A stretch of DNA of 64,000 nt, taken from the NCBI GenBank assembly GCA_959601025.1, contig CAUGOD010000010.1, positions 8,159 to 72,158 of the forward strand, in the 5' to 3' direction. The position numbers and the translations under genes were made by a program. The DNA comes from an uncultured Oscillospiraceae bacterium. GTDB lineage: Bacteria > Bacillota > Clostridia > Oscillospirales > Acutalibacteraceae. Positions 42,420-52,192 of this stretch are shown piece by piece. Positions within the stretch are counted from its first letter, which is position 1. Each line of letters opens with the position of its first letter. Below the pieces are notes generated by a model. That model was not told where the DNA came from. It saw nothing but the letters and a program-made list of their open reading frames with translations, and did not search any database.

Positions 42420-45400
42420 ATGAAAAAAGCAATCAGTATGTTGCTGATCGTCAGCTTTTTGGCGACTACTTTGACCTGCGTGTTTGCCGCGGAAATACAC
42501 GACGAAGATCATCTGGTACACGACTATACCGCTGTAGAAGCGGGGACCGCGCTCAACGATTATGTAGAAGTGAATTATACCGGTTCCGAGGTGTTCGGCA
42601 ATTCCGTGTTTACCGGTTCCGCGCTGAAAGCTGCCGCGTCGGATGACACCGTTTGGTCCCCGCTGGGCCTGAAGATGGCCCCGGAATGGTATTTTTCGGA
42701 TTATGTGGGGCTGCAGCTCTATGTAAAACGAGAAGGGACCCCGGCGGGAGAGACAGACGAGCCCTACTGCTTTACCCTCAATGACGCTACCGGCTGGGAC
42801 ACCTTCGGTATTGGTGAGGGGAAGACCGTCTCCTACCGTGCGCAAGGGGAACAGTCATGGAAACGGGCGGCCGGCGACGCTAATGAGAATGTCTGGCTGC
42901 CGGGAAATTTTGAGGGATATGTTGAGATCCCCTTTGCCAGTCTGACATCACATAAATCGGGTGACGGCGGCACGTTGAGCCTCGAAAACCTGTACGCGCT
43001 GACGATTTTGACAAACTTCTCTTCCACCCGGACTCTCAGTGTAAACTATATGGCGGCGGTGACAGTGCTTGAACGTACCGTCGCCGATACAGATCCGAAG
43101 GATCCGTTGGAAAAGGGAAACGACGCCTACGGCGATATATCGATCACCGTACTGGGGGACAGCATTTCCTATGGCGCCAATGCGCCCGATCTGGCGGGGC
43201 AGAGCTATGTGGGGCTGCTGCGGAAAGCCGTCAACGCCACCCATGACAACCATAACTATGGATTCCTCACATTGCAGAGCAGCGTCAGCAACGCCTATGG
43301 CGTCTACCGCGAGCGTCATACGGTCAGTTCGACAGGCCTGTGGAGCAAAGAGGATTCGGGGAAATACTTAGGTTTCTTTGCCATGACTTCCACCGATGCC
43401 AGCGGAGTCATCCGGATCGAGATGCCGGAAGCCAGTCCATACATACGCGTTTTTTATGAGGAGGCTCCCGATAACGGTTCCTTTGATGTAGCAGTCAACG
43501 GAGAGGTAAAGGCCACCGTAAACAGCAATGCCGATGCCCGAAACCCGGCTGCCCGCACGGATTTGATTGAAACCGGCGGGGAAAATTCGCTGAACATCGA
43601 AATCCGGAAAAAGGATGGCAGCCGCACAGCTGTCAGCGGCATTGGCTATTACAGCGATCCGACGGAAGTGACGGTGAACAACTACTCCCGCAGCGGCGCC
43701 AAATTGAGCGATATCGACGCGGATGTACTGAATACCGCGTGCCAGGCCAATGTGCTGATTTTTGCGATGGGGACTAATGACCGTAATCAGCAGGTGGACA
43801 CAGACGTATTTGCTCAGTCGATCGATCGGGTCATTCAGATCGTGAAGGAAAGCGGGACCTCGCTGATCGTCAACGATTTTATTTGGACAGGATCTGTGGA
43901 TGAGGATGCCTACAAACGGGAATTGAAACGTCTTGCAGAGGCGTGCAACGGTATTTATAACGATTTTAACGTCACCTACACCGAGCAGCTGCAGGCAGGG
44001 ATCAATATCACGCAGGATGGCACTCATCCCACCGTTGAGGGGCACCGGATCGTGGCGCTGCAGACGGCAAAAGCATTGGAACAGGCCACCGGCCGCACCT
44101 ATACGGTTCCAGCCTCTACGGAGACGCCGCCCAGCACTTCGTCGACGACCAGTCCTGAGGAATCTGAGCCCAGCGTGGCGGGCGAGGATCTGACCATTAA
44201 CGATTTTTCTGGGGTATCTGCCGGAGATTCCCTTGAAGATACGCTGGTCCCCACCACAACCGGACCCAATGTCAAGATCGGTTCCGCCTTTATTAATGAC
44301 ATCCAGGGACGAACAGGTTCGACACTGAAGTTGGCAGCGTCGAAAGATACGGTGTGGGAGACGGCCGCCGTAAAGCTGACCCCATATTGGAATTTTTCGG
44401 ATTATGTCGGTATTCAGTTTTATATGAAGCGGAGCGGGGCGAGTGAAAGCCAGCCCTATCATTTTTATCTTACCGAGGCAAAGGACTGGGAAACCTTCCA
44501 TGTCAAAGGAGGAGCTGCCATTTCTTATCGTGCAAAAGGCTCAGATGCTTGGCAGAAAGCCGTCTGCGACGACGAAGGACTTGTCTGGTTGCCGGCAAAC
44601 TTTGAAGGAACGGTGGAAATCCCGTTCTCCAGCCTGACGTATTGGTATGGCGGCAGTGGTAATCAGCAGCTGGATCGGACAAACCTGTTTGACATATCGA
44701 TCCTAACAGATTTTTCCGAAACACAGACAATTTGTTTAGATGACCTGATGGCTGTCACAGTATTGGAGCGTAGTCAGTCTGCACCGCCAACTGACAGCGA
44801 ATCCTCTGATCCGGCATCGGACCCTGACAGCACGACGAGCATCGCCGTGCCGCAGAAAAGCGTGTCTCTGGCAAATTATGCGGATAAAACCCCCTCCGGC
44901 AACGCTGCGGAAGCGCTGCAGGACGACTCTCAGGGAAAGGCGAGTTATATCCCCAGTATCCGTGGAAAAGCCGGATCTTCCCTGAAGCTGACCGGCACGA
45001 AGGACAAAATGGATTGGGTTGCTTTCGGCCTGAAGCTGGTGAGCGGCTGGGATGCAACGGGAATGAATGCGATTGAGCTGTATATCCAGAAAACTCCGGC
45101 GGATAGGGAATCGGATAACGGCGCTTACCGGTTCGCCATTACCGAGGGCGGCGGCACCGCCCAGTGGGAAACGTTCTGGCTGAAGGAAAAGGCCAAAGTT
45201 CTCTATATGGAGAAGGGCGGAAGCACGCTGAAGGAAACGGAGGTTCTTGAGGAGGGCATCTGCATGCTTCCGTCGGGCTTCGAAGGGATCGTCCGTCTGC
45301 CGCTGGACCAGTTTGTGTATTGGTATGGCGGAACGGCCGGAAAGGACAAGCAGCTCCAGAAGGATAATCTCTACAGCCTTACGATTACCACCGATGTCAA

Positions 45401-45569
45401 TGCGGACACACAGTATCTGGTGGTGGATGAGATCAGCGCCATAGAAAATATCCGGTATATCGGTTCCCCAAACCCCGACACCGGCGCGGCGGCATGTTCG
45501 TGCGCGGCAGTGGCAGCCTTTGCGGGAGCCGCGGCGGTCCTGTTCTGGACCGGACGGAAGAGAAAGTAA
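42420..45569 (+). CDS. wall-anchored multimodular protein with SGNH esterase-like domain
   Basis: The 1049-residue protein has a signal peptide (about 1-25) and three copies of a beta module of about 190 residues (about 35-220, 594-783 and 818-1009). Each copy keeps a W(F/Y)SDYVG(L/I)Q-like strand, an LP..FEG.VEIP(F/L) strand and an NL(Y/F)..(T/S)I(L/T)T strand. Between the first two lies an SGNH/GDSL hydrolase domain (about 240-555) with GDSISYG near 246, GTND near 450 and DGTHPT near 532, so the Ser-Asp-His set is complete. A Ser/Thr/Pro linker follows it. The end NPDTG, a hydrophobic helix and RKRK form a sortase signal. It probably deacetylates and binds glycans at the cell wall. Confidence 0.88.
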   Translation: MKKAISMLLIVSFLATTLTCVFAAEIHDEDHLVHDYTAVEAGTALNDYVEVNYTGSEVFGNSVFTGSALKAAASDDTVWSPLGLKMAPEWYFSDYVGLQLYVKREGTPAGETDEPYCFTLNDATGWDTFGIGEGKTVSYRAQGEQSWKRAAGDANENVWLPGNFEGYVEIPFASLTSHKSGDGGTLSLENLYALTILTNFSSTRTLSVNYMAAVTVLERTVADTDPKDPLEKGNDAYGDISITVLGDSISYGANAPDLAGQSYVGLLRKAVNATHDNHNYGFLTLQSSVSNAYGVYRERHTVSSTGLWSKEDSGKYLGFFAMTSTDASGVIRIEMPEASPYIRVFYEEAPDNGSFDVAVNGEVKATVNSNADARNPAARTDLIETGGENSLNIEIRKKDGSRTAVSGIGYYSDPTEVTVNNYSRSGAKLSDIDADVLNTACQANVLIFAMGTNDRNQQVDTDVFAQSIDRVIQIVKESGTSLIVNDFIWTGSVDEDAYKRELKRLAEACNGIYNDFNVTYTEQLQAGINITQDGTHPTVEGHRIVALQTAKALEQATGRTYTVPASTETPPSTSSTTSPEESEPSVAGEDLTINDFSGVSAGDSLEDTLVPTTTGPNVKIGSAFINDIQGRTGSTLKLAASKDTVWETAAVKLTPYWNFSDYVGIQFYMKRSGASESQPYHFYLTEAKDWETFHVKGGAAISYRAKGSDAWQKAVCDDEGLVWLPANFEGTVEIPFSSLTYWYGGSGNQQLDRTNLFDISILTDFSETQTICLDDLMAVTVLERSQSAPPTDSESSDPASDPDSTTSIAVPQKSVSLANYADKTPSGNAAEALQDDSQGKASYIPSIRGKAGSSLKLTGTKDKMDWVAFGLKLVSGWDATGMNAIELYIQKTPADRESDNGAYRFAITEGGGTAQWETFWLKEKAKVLYMEKGGSTLKETEVLEEGICMLPSGFEGIVRLPLDQFVYWYGGTAGKDKQLQKDNLYSLTITTDVNADTQYLVVDEISAIENIRYIGSPNPDTGAAACSCAAVAAFAGAAAVLFWTGRKRK

Positions 45570-45587
45570 CGCAAACATAAGACCGGT

Positions 45588-45631
45588 CGAAAGAGGGCCG
45601 TATCGGTTACGTACTGTACGGCCCTCTTTCG
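45588..45631 (+). other. strong intercistronic hairpin
   Basis: CGAAAGAGGGCCGTA pairs perfectly with TACGGCCCTCTTTCG (15 bp, 14-base loop). No T tract follows, and a ribosome site and the next gene come within 25 bases. It probably stabilises or separates the upstream mRNA segment rather than ending transcription. Confidence 0.7.
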
Positions 45632-45655
45632 CGCCGCTGGGGAAAGGGGTGTGTT

Positions 45656-46564
45656 ATGGCGATCATCCACAGACGGGTGTCACTGGAGCAGCGTAAGCGG
45701 TATGTGGGGCTGCTTTTTATTCTTCCGTTTATTATTGGGTTCGCCGTTTTTTTCCTGCAGCCGATTATTATGACGGTCATTTATTCGCTGTATGAGATGA
45801 TGATTCAAAAAGGCGGGGGATATACGCTGCTTCCGCTTCCAGACGGCGCTTTTTCCCACTATCTGAATGCGTTCACTAAGGACGCTAATTATCCTCAGCT
45901 GCTGGTGAGTACCCTGAAAGATATCGCGTACCAGACGCCGATTATCGTGGCGTTCAGCCTGTTTATGGCCATTGTGCTCACTCAGCCGTTCCGGGGCCGT
46001 ATGGCGGCCCGCGCCATTTTTTTCCTTCCGATTATCATCACCTCCGGGGTGATTATCAATATCATCCGGATGGGACTGCGTGACGTGGCGATGGGAAACG
46101 ACGCCCAAAGCAATCTTTTTAACAGCCATTTTATTTATCAGATGCTTGTCAACATGGAAATCCCGGACAAGATCACCGATACGGTGATGCAAATTATTAA
46201 CGGGATTGTCGATCTGGTTTGGCGGTCGGGGGTACAGATTCAGATTTTTATTGCCGGCCTGCTGGCTATTCCCAGAAGTTATTACGAGGTGGCCGAGGTG
46301 GAGGGCGCAACCGGCTGGGAAACCTTTGTCAAGGTGACGTTCCCTTCCGTGGCCCCGCATACGCTGCTGGTTCTAATTTATACGGTGATCGATTACAGCG
46401 CAAGCTATGACAATGCGACGCTGTTGTATATTTCAGACGTTTCCTATAAGCAGGCAAACTATTCCTTTGGAAGCGCTATGTCCATTATCTATTTTGTCAT
46501 CACGGTCAGTGTTGTCAGTATTCTTTACTTTGTATTGAATCGGAAGATACATTATGAAACATAA
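45656..46564 (+). CDS. sugar ABC transporter permease (MalF type)
   Basis: This 302-residue membrane protein has six hydrophobic helices and the ATPase-docking EAA loop EVAEVEGATGWETFVKVTFP (about residues 203-222). It pairs with the next gene, whose start overlaps its end by 11 bases. Together with the lipoprotein at 41049 they form a CUT1 importer. No ATPase gene lies in the locus; a shared MsiK/MsmK-type ATPase is the normal solution in Firmicutes. Confidence 0.94.
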   Translation: MAIIHRRVSLEQRKRYVGLLFILPFIIGFAVFFLQPIIMTVIYSLYEMMIQKGGGYTLLPLPDGAFSHYLNAFTKDANYPQLLVSTLKDIAYQTPIIVAFSLFMAIVLTQPFRGRMAARAIFFLPIIITSGVIINIIRMGLRDVAMGNDAQSNLFNSHFIYQMLVNMEIPDKITDTVMQIINGIVDLVWRSGVQIQIFIAGLLAIPRSYYEVAEVEGATGWETFVKVTFPSVAPHTLLVLIYTVIDYSASYDNATLLYISDVSYKQANYSFGSAMSIIYFVITVSVVSILYFVLNRKIHYET

Positions 46565-47528
46565 CATGCGGGAAGAAATAAAAAGGGCCGGGGTTCGTGA
46601 AAGCGCGCTGAGCCGCTATGTTTTTCAGCTTTTGTGGAGTCTGTTTCGGACTGTATTGCTGGTCGCCATGTCCTTTGTCATCTTATATCCGCTGCTTTAT
46701 ATGATCAGCATGGCGATCCGCCAGCCCAGCGACGTTTACGACCCTACGGTTGTGTGGGTGCCGCGGCACTTTACGCTGGAAAATTTCCGAAACGCAGCGG
46801 AAGCGATGAAATATGGGCAGGCGTTGATGAACACCCTGCAAATTTCTATTTTATCTTCGGCTATTCAGATGCTGGTTTGCTCTTTTGTTGCCTATGGGTT
46901 TGCAAGATTCCGCTTTCCTCTGAAAAAGCTGTTTATCCTGTGTCTCTTTTTAATGGTTGTGATCCCCACGCAGACAATTTCCCTGCCGACGTATACCCTT
47001 TTTCGGAATCTGGATTTCCTAGGTATTCTGCAGGGAGTCAGCGGGGGAAAGACAGCCTTGTCCATCTTAGATACGCCCTTTGTTTTCTATCTGCCTGCCG
47101 TCTTCGGAACCGGATTGCGCTCCGGAATCTTTATCTTGATTTTCATGCAGTTTTTCCGGAATATGCCCAAGGATTTGGAGGATGCCGCTTATATAGACGG
47201 CTGCGGCTTTTTTAAAACCTATGTCCGGATTATGCTGCCGAACCTCCGGAACGCTATGCTGATTGTCTTCCTTTTTTCTTTTGTGTGGTATTGCAACGAT
47301 TATTATCTGACAACGATTTTTGCTTCAAACATGCCGACGCTTTCCACCATGCTGGCCAATATGCGGCAAAACCTGACACGGACCATGGGAACGAACTGGG
47401 ATACCTACCAGATTATCACCATGCAGCAGGCGGGTGCGCTGCTTACGGTCGCGCCTTTGCTGGTTGTCTATATGGCGCTGCAGCGTTTCTTTGCCGAAAG
47501 CGTGGAGCGCAGCGGGATTGTGGGCTGA
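46554..47528 (+). CDS. sugar ABC transporter permease (MalG type)
   Basis: The 324-residue protein has six hydrophobic helices, MSFVILYPLLYMISMAIRQPSDVYDP near the start and the EAA loop EDAAYIDGCGFFKTYVRIMLP (about residues 206-226). The long periplasmic-side insertion PTYTLFRNLDFLGILQGVSGG is a little longer than usual for MalG proteins. Confidence 0.94.
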   Translation: MKHNMREEIKRAGVRESALSRYVFQLLWSLFRTVLLVAMSFVILYPLLYMISMAIRQPSDVYDPTVVWVPRHFTLENFRNAAEAMKYGQALMNTLQISILSSAIQMLVCSFVAYGFARFRFPLKKLFILCLFLMVVIPTQTISLPTYTLFRNLDFLGILQGVSGGKTALSILDTPFVFYLPAVFGTGLRSGIFILIFMQFFRNMPKDLEDAAYIDGCGFFKTYVRIMLPNLRNAMLIVFLFSFVWYCNDYYLTTIFASNMPTLSTMLANMRQNLTRTMGTNWDTYQIITMQQAGALLTVAPLLVVYMALQRFFAESVERSGIVG

Positions 47529-47560
47529 CGGGCCGTGTTTGGAAATGAGAGGGAAGCGCT

Positions 47561-50368
47561 ATGAGATCATTAGCAGCTCGAATTCTTGCCGGGATGCTGG
47601 GAGCGTCTCTGCTGGCCGGGACGATGTTGCCGGGACCTGTCCGCGCGAAGGAATCTGCCGGTGAGACGTCCGGATCGGAATCCGCCGTTCTTCCGGCATC
47701 TTCTTATATGGCATATGCCGGACAGACGGAATCGTTCCCGGACGGCTCGGAAGAACGAGAATACCTGGTGGCGGCCGGGGAAGAGCACCTGGAAGCAGGG
47801 GGGCAAAAGGAATTTATCGTTTCTTTGGCAGCAGCCGGCCGGTATCGGCTGGAGCTGGAGTATTTGGCTCAGAGCGAAGAGGGACAGTCGCCCGCGGTAA
47901 CCATTCTGCTGGATGGAAAACTCCCCTTTGAGCAGTCTGGCGGACTGGCCCTGGATACCATATGGGTGGATGACGGCACGATGCAAGCCGATTCCCAGGG
48001 CAACGCCGTCCATCCGCCGGCCCGGGAGGAATCCCGCCGTCTTACCATGGTTCTGCGAGACAGCAGTGCGGTCTATGACGGGGAGCTTCTGCTTGCGCTG
48101 CCCGCGGGAGAAACAAGGCTTGCCATCCAATCCGCGGGGTCGCTGGCTTTGTATGGAATCCGCCTGTTGCCTCCGGAGGCTCTCCCCTCTTACGCGCAGG
48201 TGTCCGCCGAGTATCCGGACATTCGGACGATGGCTGCTTGGGAAACAGAAGCGGAAAACATGCTGGAACGATCCGATTCCGCTATCCGTCGGCAATCCGA
48301 CCAATCCGATCCCTCGGTCGCTCCCAGCAATGCCCGTTCCCTTACCCTGAATACGCTGGGCGGGGAAAATTGGCAGCAGCCGGGTCAATGGGTATCCTGG
48401 CGGCTGGAGGTGCCGGAAGATGGACTGTATACCCTGTCCTTCCGCTACCGGCAGGATATTATACCCGGACTTCCCTCCTTCCGGCAGCTGAAAATTGACG
48501 GAGAAATCCCTTTTTCCGAGATGCGCATGGTTGCCTTCCCCTATTCTTCCGATTGGCGGACGATGACGCTGGCCGACGAGCAGGGAACGCCGTACCTTTT
48601 TTACCTGGAACAGGGCAGCAGTGTCCTGACGCTGTCGGCGACACTGGGGGCAAAAAGCGAATATCTGCCGGAGCTTCAGAACGCCGTCTATTTTATGAAC
48701 GAAATTTACCGGGATATCCTGATGGTAACCGGTGTCAGCGTGGATCTGAACCGGGACTTTCAATTCGAGTACGAATTGCCCGACCTGCTGCCGAATCTGG
48801 AAAAGCTGCGGGAGCAGCTTGAAGAGATACGGCGGGTGATCGGCACTATGCAGACCGGCGGCGGGGATGAGGCGTCGAGCGTGCTGGGGGAAATTGTCCG
48901 CCAGGTCGACGGCTTCTTGAAGCGCCCCTCCCGGATTCCGCAGCGACTGGAGCGTTTCCGCACGAACATCAGCACGTTGTCGGACATCCTCTCTGACCTG
49001 CAGAAGCAGCCGCTGGAGCTGGATCAAATCCTTCTCGTGGGGAACGGGAGTCCCCTAAAGGCACGGCACGCCAATGTTTTGGAAAAGATATGGTTTCGAA
49101 TACAGGTTTTGGGATATACCTTCGTGCAGGATTATTCGTTCAGCGAAGCCGGTTCACAGGTGGAGCCTCTGAAGGTCTGGATCAATACGGGGGACATCCT
49201 GTCAAGCGGCGTGGCGTCGGGGCGGGATCAGGCGCAGATTTTGAAAACCCTGATTGCCGAGCGTTTTACCCCGGAATCGCATATCCCAGTGAATCTTACG
49301 CTGACAAACGTGGGAGATTCCTTGATGCAGGCATCGTTAAGCGGTGTCGGGCCGGACGCCGCCGTCTTTGTGCCGGAAGCCACACCTGTATATCTCGCCT
49401 TGCGGGACGTGGCGGCGGATTTGTCATCGGCGTCGGATTTTCCGGAGATCCGGGAATGGTTTTATCCTTCGGCGTGGATTCCGTATACCTTGGGCGGCGG
49501 AGTCTATGCGCTGCCCGAAACGCAGAACTATTATATGCTGTTTTACCGGACGGATATTTTTGAATCAATGGGGCTTGTCCCGCCGGAGACCTGGGATGAG
49601 TTCCTGGATGTAACGGTCGCCCTGCAAAAGAAGAATCTGGAAGTGGGGGTTCCGGAGAATCAGGCCGTGTTTGAGATGCTGCTTTTGCAGCAGGGAGGGA
49701 CAGTGTTCAATGACCGGTTGACGTCTGTTACCCTGACGACCCCGGAGGCGATTGCCGCCTTTACATCATGGACGGACTTATACAGCCAATATGGACTGCC
49801 TTTATATTTCGATTTCTTTAACCGGTTCCGTTCTGGGGAAATGCCGATGGGTCTGGCCTCTCTCTCTTTCTATAATCAGGTGTCCATCGCCGCGCCGGAA
49901 CTGCGGGGGCTGTGGAGTATGGCTCCTATCCCCGGAGAAGCGGGGGGGACCGGCGTCAACCATGCACAGAGCGCTGGCGGGACAGGTACAGTGGTTCTCC
50001 AGGGGGACCGCGCAGACGATGCCTACACCTTTGCCAAGTGGTGGGTCAGTGCGGATGTTCAGTATGCCTTCGGAAAAGAGATGGAGCTGCTCCTGGGGAA
50101 GGCCGCCCGGTATCATACGGCGAACCGTCAAGCATTTGAACGAATCCCCTGGACACAGGAGGAACGGCTGCTGATCTCGCAGCAATGGGGACAGGTCACG
50201 GATATCCCCCAGAGCCCGGCTTCCTATTACATAAGCCGGAGCCTTACCAATGCGTTTCGTGCCGTGCTTTACAACAGCCGCAATCCGCGGGAAACCATGC
50301 TGCGGTATACGGCGGACATGCAGAAGGAACTGGAACGTAAAAACACGGAATTCGATCTGGTTCCATAA
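47561..50368 (+). CDS. giant solute-binding protein with N-terminal carbohydrate-binding-like domains
   Basis: The 935-residue protein has a signal peptide (about 1-29, ending VRA) without lipobox Cys. Two jelly-roll-like domains follow (about 45-205 and 220-370), each with the pattern G.Y.L...Y....G..P......DG..PF seen in CBM6/35-type modules. A helical linker with coiled-coil-like heptads (about 375-480) leads to a family 1 solute-binding domain (about 485-935; DAAVFVPEATPVYLALRDVA, PYTLGGGVYALPETQNYYMLFYRTDIF, TPEAIAAFTSWTDLY). Usual binding proteins are 400-550 residues. It should serve the permeases immediately downstream. How it stays at the surface is unclear. Confidence 0.85.
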   Translation: MRSLAARILAGMLGASLLAGTMLPGPVRAKESAGETSGSESAVLPASSYMAYAGQTESFPDGSEEREYLVAAGEEHLEAGGQKEFIVSLAAAGRYRLELEYLAQSEEGQSPAVTILLDGKLPFEQSGGLALDTIWVDDGTMQADSQGNAVHPPAREESRRLTMVLRDSSAVYDGELLLALPAGETRLAIQSAGSLALYGIRLLPPEALPSYAQVSAEYPDIRTMAAWETEAENMLERSDSAIRRQSDQSDPSVAPSNARSLTLNTLGGENWQQPGQWVSWRLEVPEDGLYTLSFRYRQDIIPGLPSFRQLKIDGEIPFSEMRMVAFPYSSDWRTMTLADEQGTPYLFYLEQGSSVLTLSATLGAKSEYLPELQNAVYFMNEIYRDILMVTGVSVDLNRDFQFEYELPDLLPNLEKLREQLEEIRRVIGTMQTGGGDEASSVLGEIVRQVDGFLKRPSRIPQRLERFRTNISTLSDILSDLQKQPLELDQILLVGNGSPLKARHANVLEKIWFRIQVLGYTFVQDYSFSEAGSQVEPLKVWINTGDILSSGVASGRDQAQILKTLIAERFTPESHIPVNLTLTNVGDSLMQASLSGVGPDAAVFVPEATPVYLALRDVAADLSSASDFPEIREWFYPSAWIPYTLGGGVYALPETQNYYMLFYRTDIFESMGLVPPETWDEFLDVTVALQKKNLEVGVPENQAVFEMLLLQQGGTVFNDRLTSVTLTTPEAIAAFTSWTDLYSQYGLPLYFDFFNRFRSGEMPMGLASLSFYNQVSIAAPELRGLWSMAPIPGEAGGTGVNHAQSAGGTGTVVLQGDRADDAYTFAKWWVSADVQYAFGKEMELLLGKAARYHTANRQAFERIPWTQEERLLISQQWGQVTDIPQSPASYYISRSLTNAFRAVLYNSRNPRETMLRYTADMQKELERKNTEFDLVP

Positions 50369-50389
50369 AAAGCGGAGGAAGGTGCTTCC

Positions 50390-51286
50390 ATGGCCAGAAG
50401 GTCCGTGGCAAAACGACGTATCAATCGGATCAGCTATGCCTTTATCGCCCCATGGCTGCTGGCATTTCTGATTTTTACGCTGATTCCCATTTTGGCTTCC
50501 GTCAGCCTGAGCTTCACCAATTTCAATATGGGGCCGCATGTCCGCTGGGTGGGGCTGAGCAACTACCTGCGGCTTTTGCTGGATGATGATGTGTTCTTGA
50601 TTTCCCTGCGGAACACGATTTTATATGCCGTTGTTACCGGGCCTGTCGGGTACATTCTGAGTTTCCTGATCGCCTGGCTGATCAACGACTTGGGACGAAA
50701 TCTCCGCTCGTTTCTTACCCTGTTGTTTTACGCCCCATCGCTGTCGGCCAATATCTATGTCATATGGACCTATATTTTCAGCGGGGACAGCTATGGCCTG
50801 CTCAATAGCTGGCTGATCCGTCTGGGTCTGCTGCGCGAAACGGTCAATTGGCTGAATGATCCTGCCTATAATTCGATTGTCGTGATTATTGTTATCCTAT
50901 GGATGAGCATGGGTGCCGGCTTTCTGGCCTTTGTGGCCGGATTGCAGCAGCTCAATCCCTCCCTGGCTGAAGCGGGAGCCATCGACGGGGTTCATAACCG
51001 CTGGCAGGAATTGTGGTACATCACCATCCCACAAATGCAGCCTCAGCTGCTGTTTGGAGCGGTGATGGCCATAGCCGGAGCCTTTGCCGTAGGTTATCAG
51101 AACGCCGCGCTTACAGGGATGCCCAGCACGGATTACTCAACGCATACCCTGCTGCTGCACGTGATCGACTATGGATATACCCGTTTGGAGGTCGGTTATG
51201 CCTCGGCGGTTGCCACGGTGCTGTTCACACTGATGATTGGCGCCTGGCTTGTCATCCAACGTGCTTTTGCCAAGCATGGCGCCTGA
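50390..51286 (+). CDS. sugar ABC transporter permease (MalF type), second system
   Basis: The 298-residue protein has six helices, the start AFIAPWLLAFLIFTLIPILASV and the EAA loop AEAGAIDGVHNRWQELWYITIP (about 193-214). A GCGGAGGAAG site precedes it. Its stop overlaps the start of the next permease by one base. Confidence 0.94.
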   Translation: MARRSVAKRRINRISYAFIAPWLLAFLIFTLIPILASVSLSFTNFNMGPHVRWVGLSNYLRLLLDDDVFLISLRNTILYAVVTGPVGYILSFLIAWLINDLGRNLRSFLTLLFYAPSLSANIYVIWTYIFSGDSYGLLNSWLIRLGLLRETVNWLNDPAYNSIVVIIVILWMSMGAGFLAFVAGLQQLNPSLAEAGAIDGVHNRWQELWYITIPQMQPQLLFGAVMAIAGAFAVGYQNAALTGMPSTDYSTHTLLLHVIDYGYTRLEVGYASAVATVLFTLMIGAWLVIQRAFAKHGA

Positions 51287-52176
51287 TGAGAAAGCTTATC
51301 ATGTCTACAAAGAGGAATATGATCATGTGTAAAAGGCAGCGCTTTAACCGTTCGGCGGGCGGAAATGGACTCGCGTTTTTCTTCCTGCTGGTATTGGGGG
51401 CGTTTACCGCCCTCCCTATTCTCTATTCGGTCATCAACGCCTTTAAGCCCCTGCCCGAGCTCTTTACCTATCCCCCTCGTTTTTTCGTACAGCATCCCAC
51501 CCTTCGTAACTTTGGGGAGCTTTTTCGGCTTCAAAAGGATATGCTGGTGCCTATCGAACGGTATCTGGTAAACAGCCTTTTTGTCACGATTGTGGGAACC
51601 GTCCTGTATGTGGCCGTTGCCGCAATGGCGGCCTATCCTTTGGCGAGATTTGATTTTACCGGAAAAAAGATACTCTTTCAGCTGGTTGTGCTCTGCATCC
51701 TGTTTCGGCCCGAGGTTACGGCCATCCCGCAATATGTGGTGATGGCGAAAATGCATTTGATCGATACGCTGGGAGCGGTGATATTTCCGATCCTGGGCAC
51801 GACCTTCGGGGTGTTCCTGATGCGACAGTTTATGGAGACGATCCCCAACGACATCCTGGAAGCCTCCCGGGTGGACGGCCTGGGGGAGGGCGGCATTTTC
51901 TTCCGCATGGTGCTTCCGATGGTCCGTCCCGCTATGCTGACGCTGGTGATCTTTACTTTTCAGAGCATGTGGAACAACAACGGCGTTCAGGTTATCTATC
52001 AGGAAAAGCTGAAGCTCCTTCCCACTGCTCTGCAGCAGATCAGCACAGCCGGCTTTGAACGGGCCGGCGTGGCCGCCGTTGTCTCTTTGATTCTGATGCT
52101 GCCGCCGGTATTGCTGTTTGTGTTCAGTCAGCGGTCCGTGATCGAAACCATGGCGTATTCCGGGATGAAGACGTGA
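51286..52176 (+). CDS. sugar ABC transporter permease (MalG type), second system
   Basis: The 296-residue protein has six helices, the start region LVLGAFTALPILYSVINAFKP and the EAA loop LEASRVDGLGEGGIFFRMVLP (about 189-209). ATG 51286 is coupled to the upstream stop but has no ribosome site. ATG 51325, with AAGAGG nine bases ahead, would give a product 13 residues shorter and may be the true start. Confidence 0.92.
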   Translation: MRKLIMSTKRNMIMCKRQRFNRSAGGNGLAFFFLLVLGAFTALPILYSVINAFKPLPELFTYPPRFFVQHPTLRNFGELFRLQKDMLVPIERYLVNSLFVTIVGTVLYVAVAAMAAYPLARFDFTGKKILFQLVVLCILFRPEVTAIPQYVVMAKMHLIDTLGAVIFPILGTTFGVFLMRQFMETIPNDILEASRVDGLGEGGIFFRMVLPMVRPAMLTLVIFTFQSMWNNNGVQVIYQEKLKLLPTALQQISTAGFERAGVAAVVSLILMLPPVLLFVFSQRSVIETMAYSGMKT

Positions 52177-52192
52177 GAAGGGGGCCTTACAC

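Noticed and set aside
40995..42845. A 616-codon open frame on the minus strand
   Set aside because: It is antisense to the sugar-binding lipoprotein and the wall protein and has no independent support.
42420..45569. Repeats in the wall protein as a possible assembly error or CRISPR-like array
   Set aside because: The repeats are diverged protein modules of about 190 residues, clear only at the protein level. No short regularly spaced DNA repeats or cas genes occur in the window.
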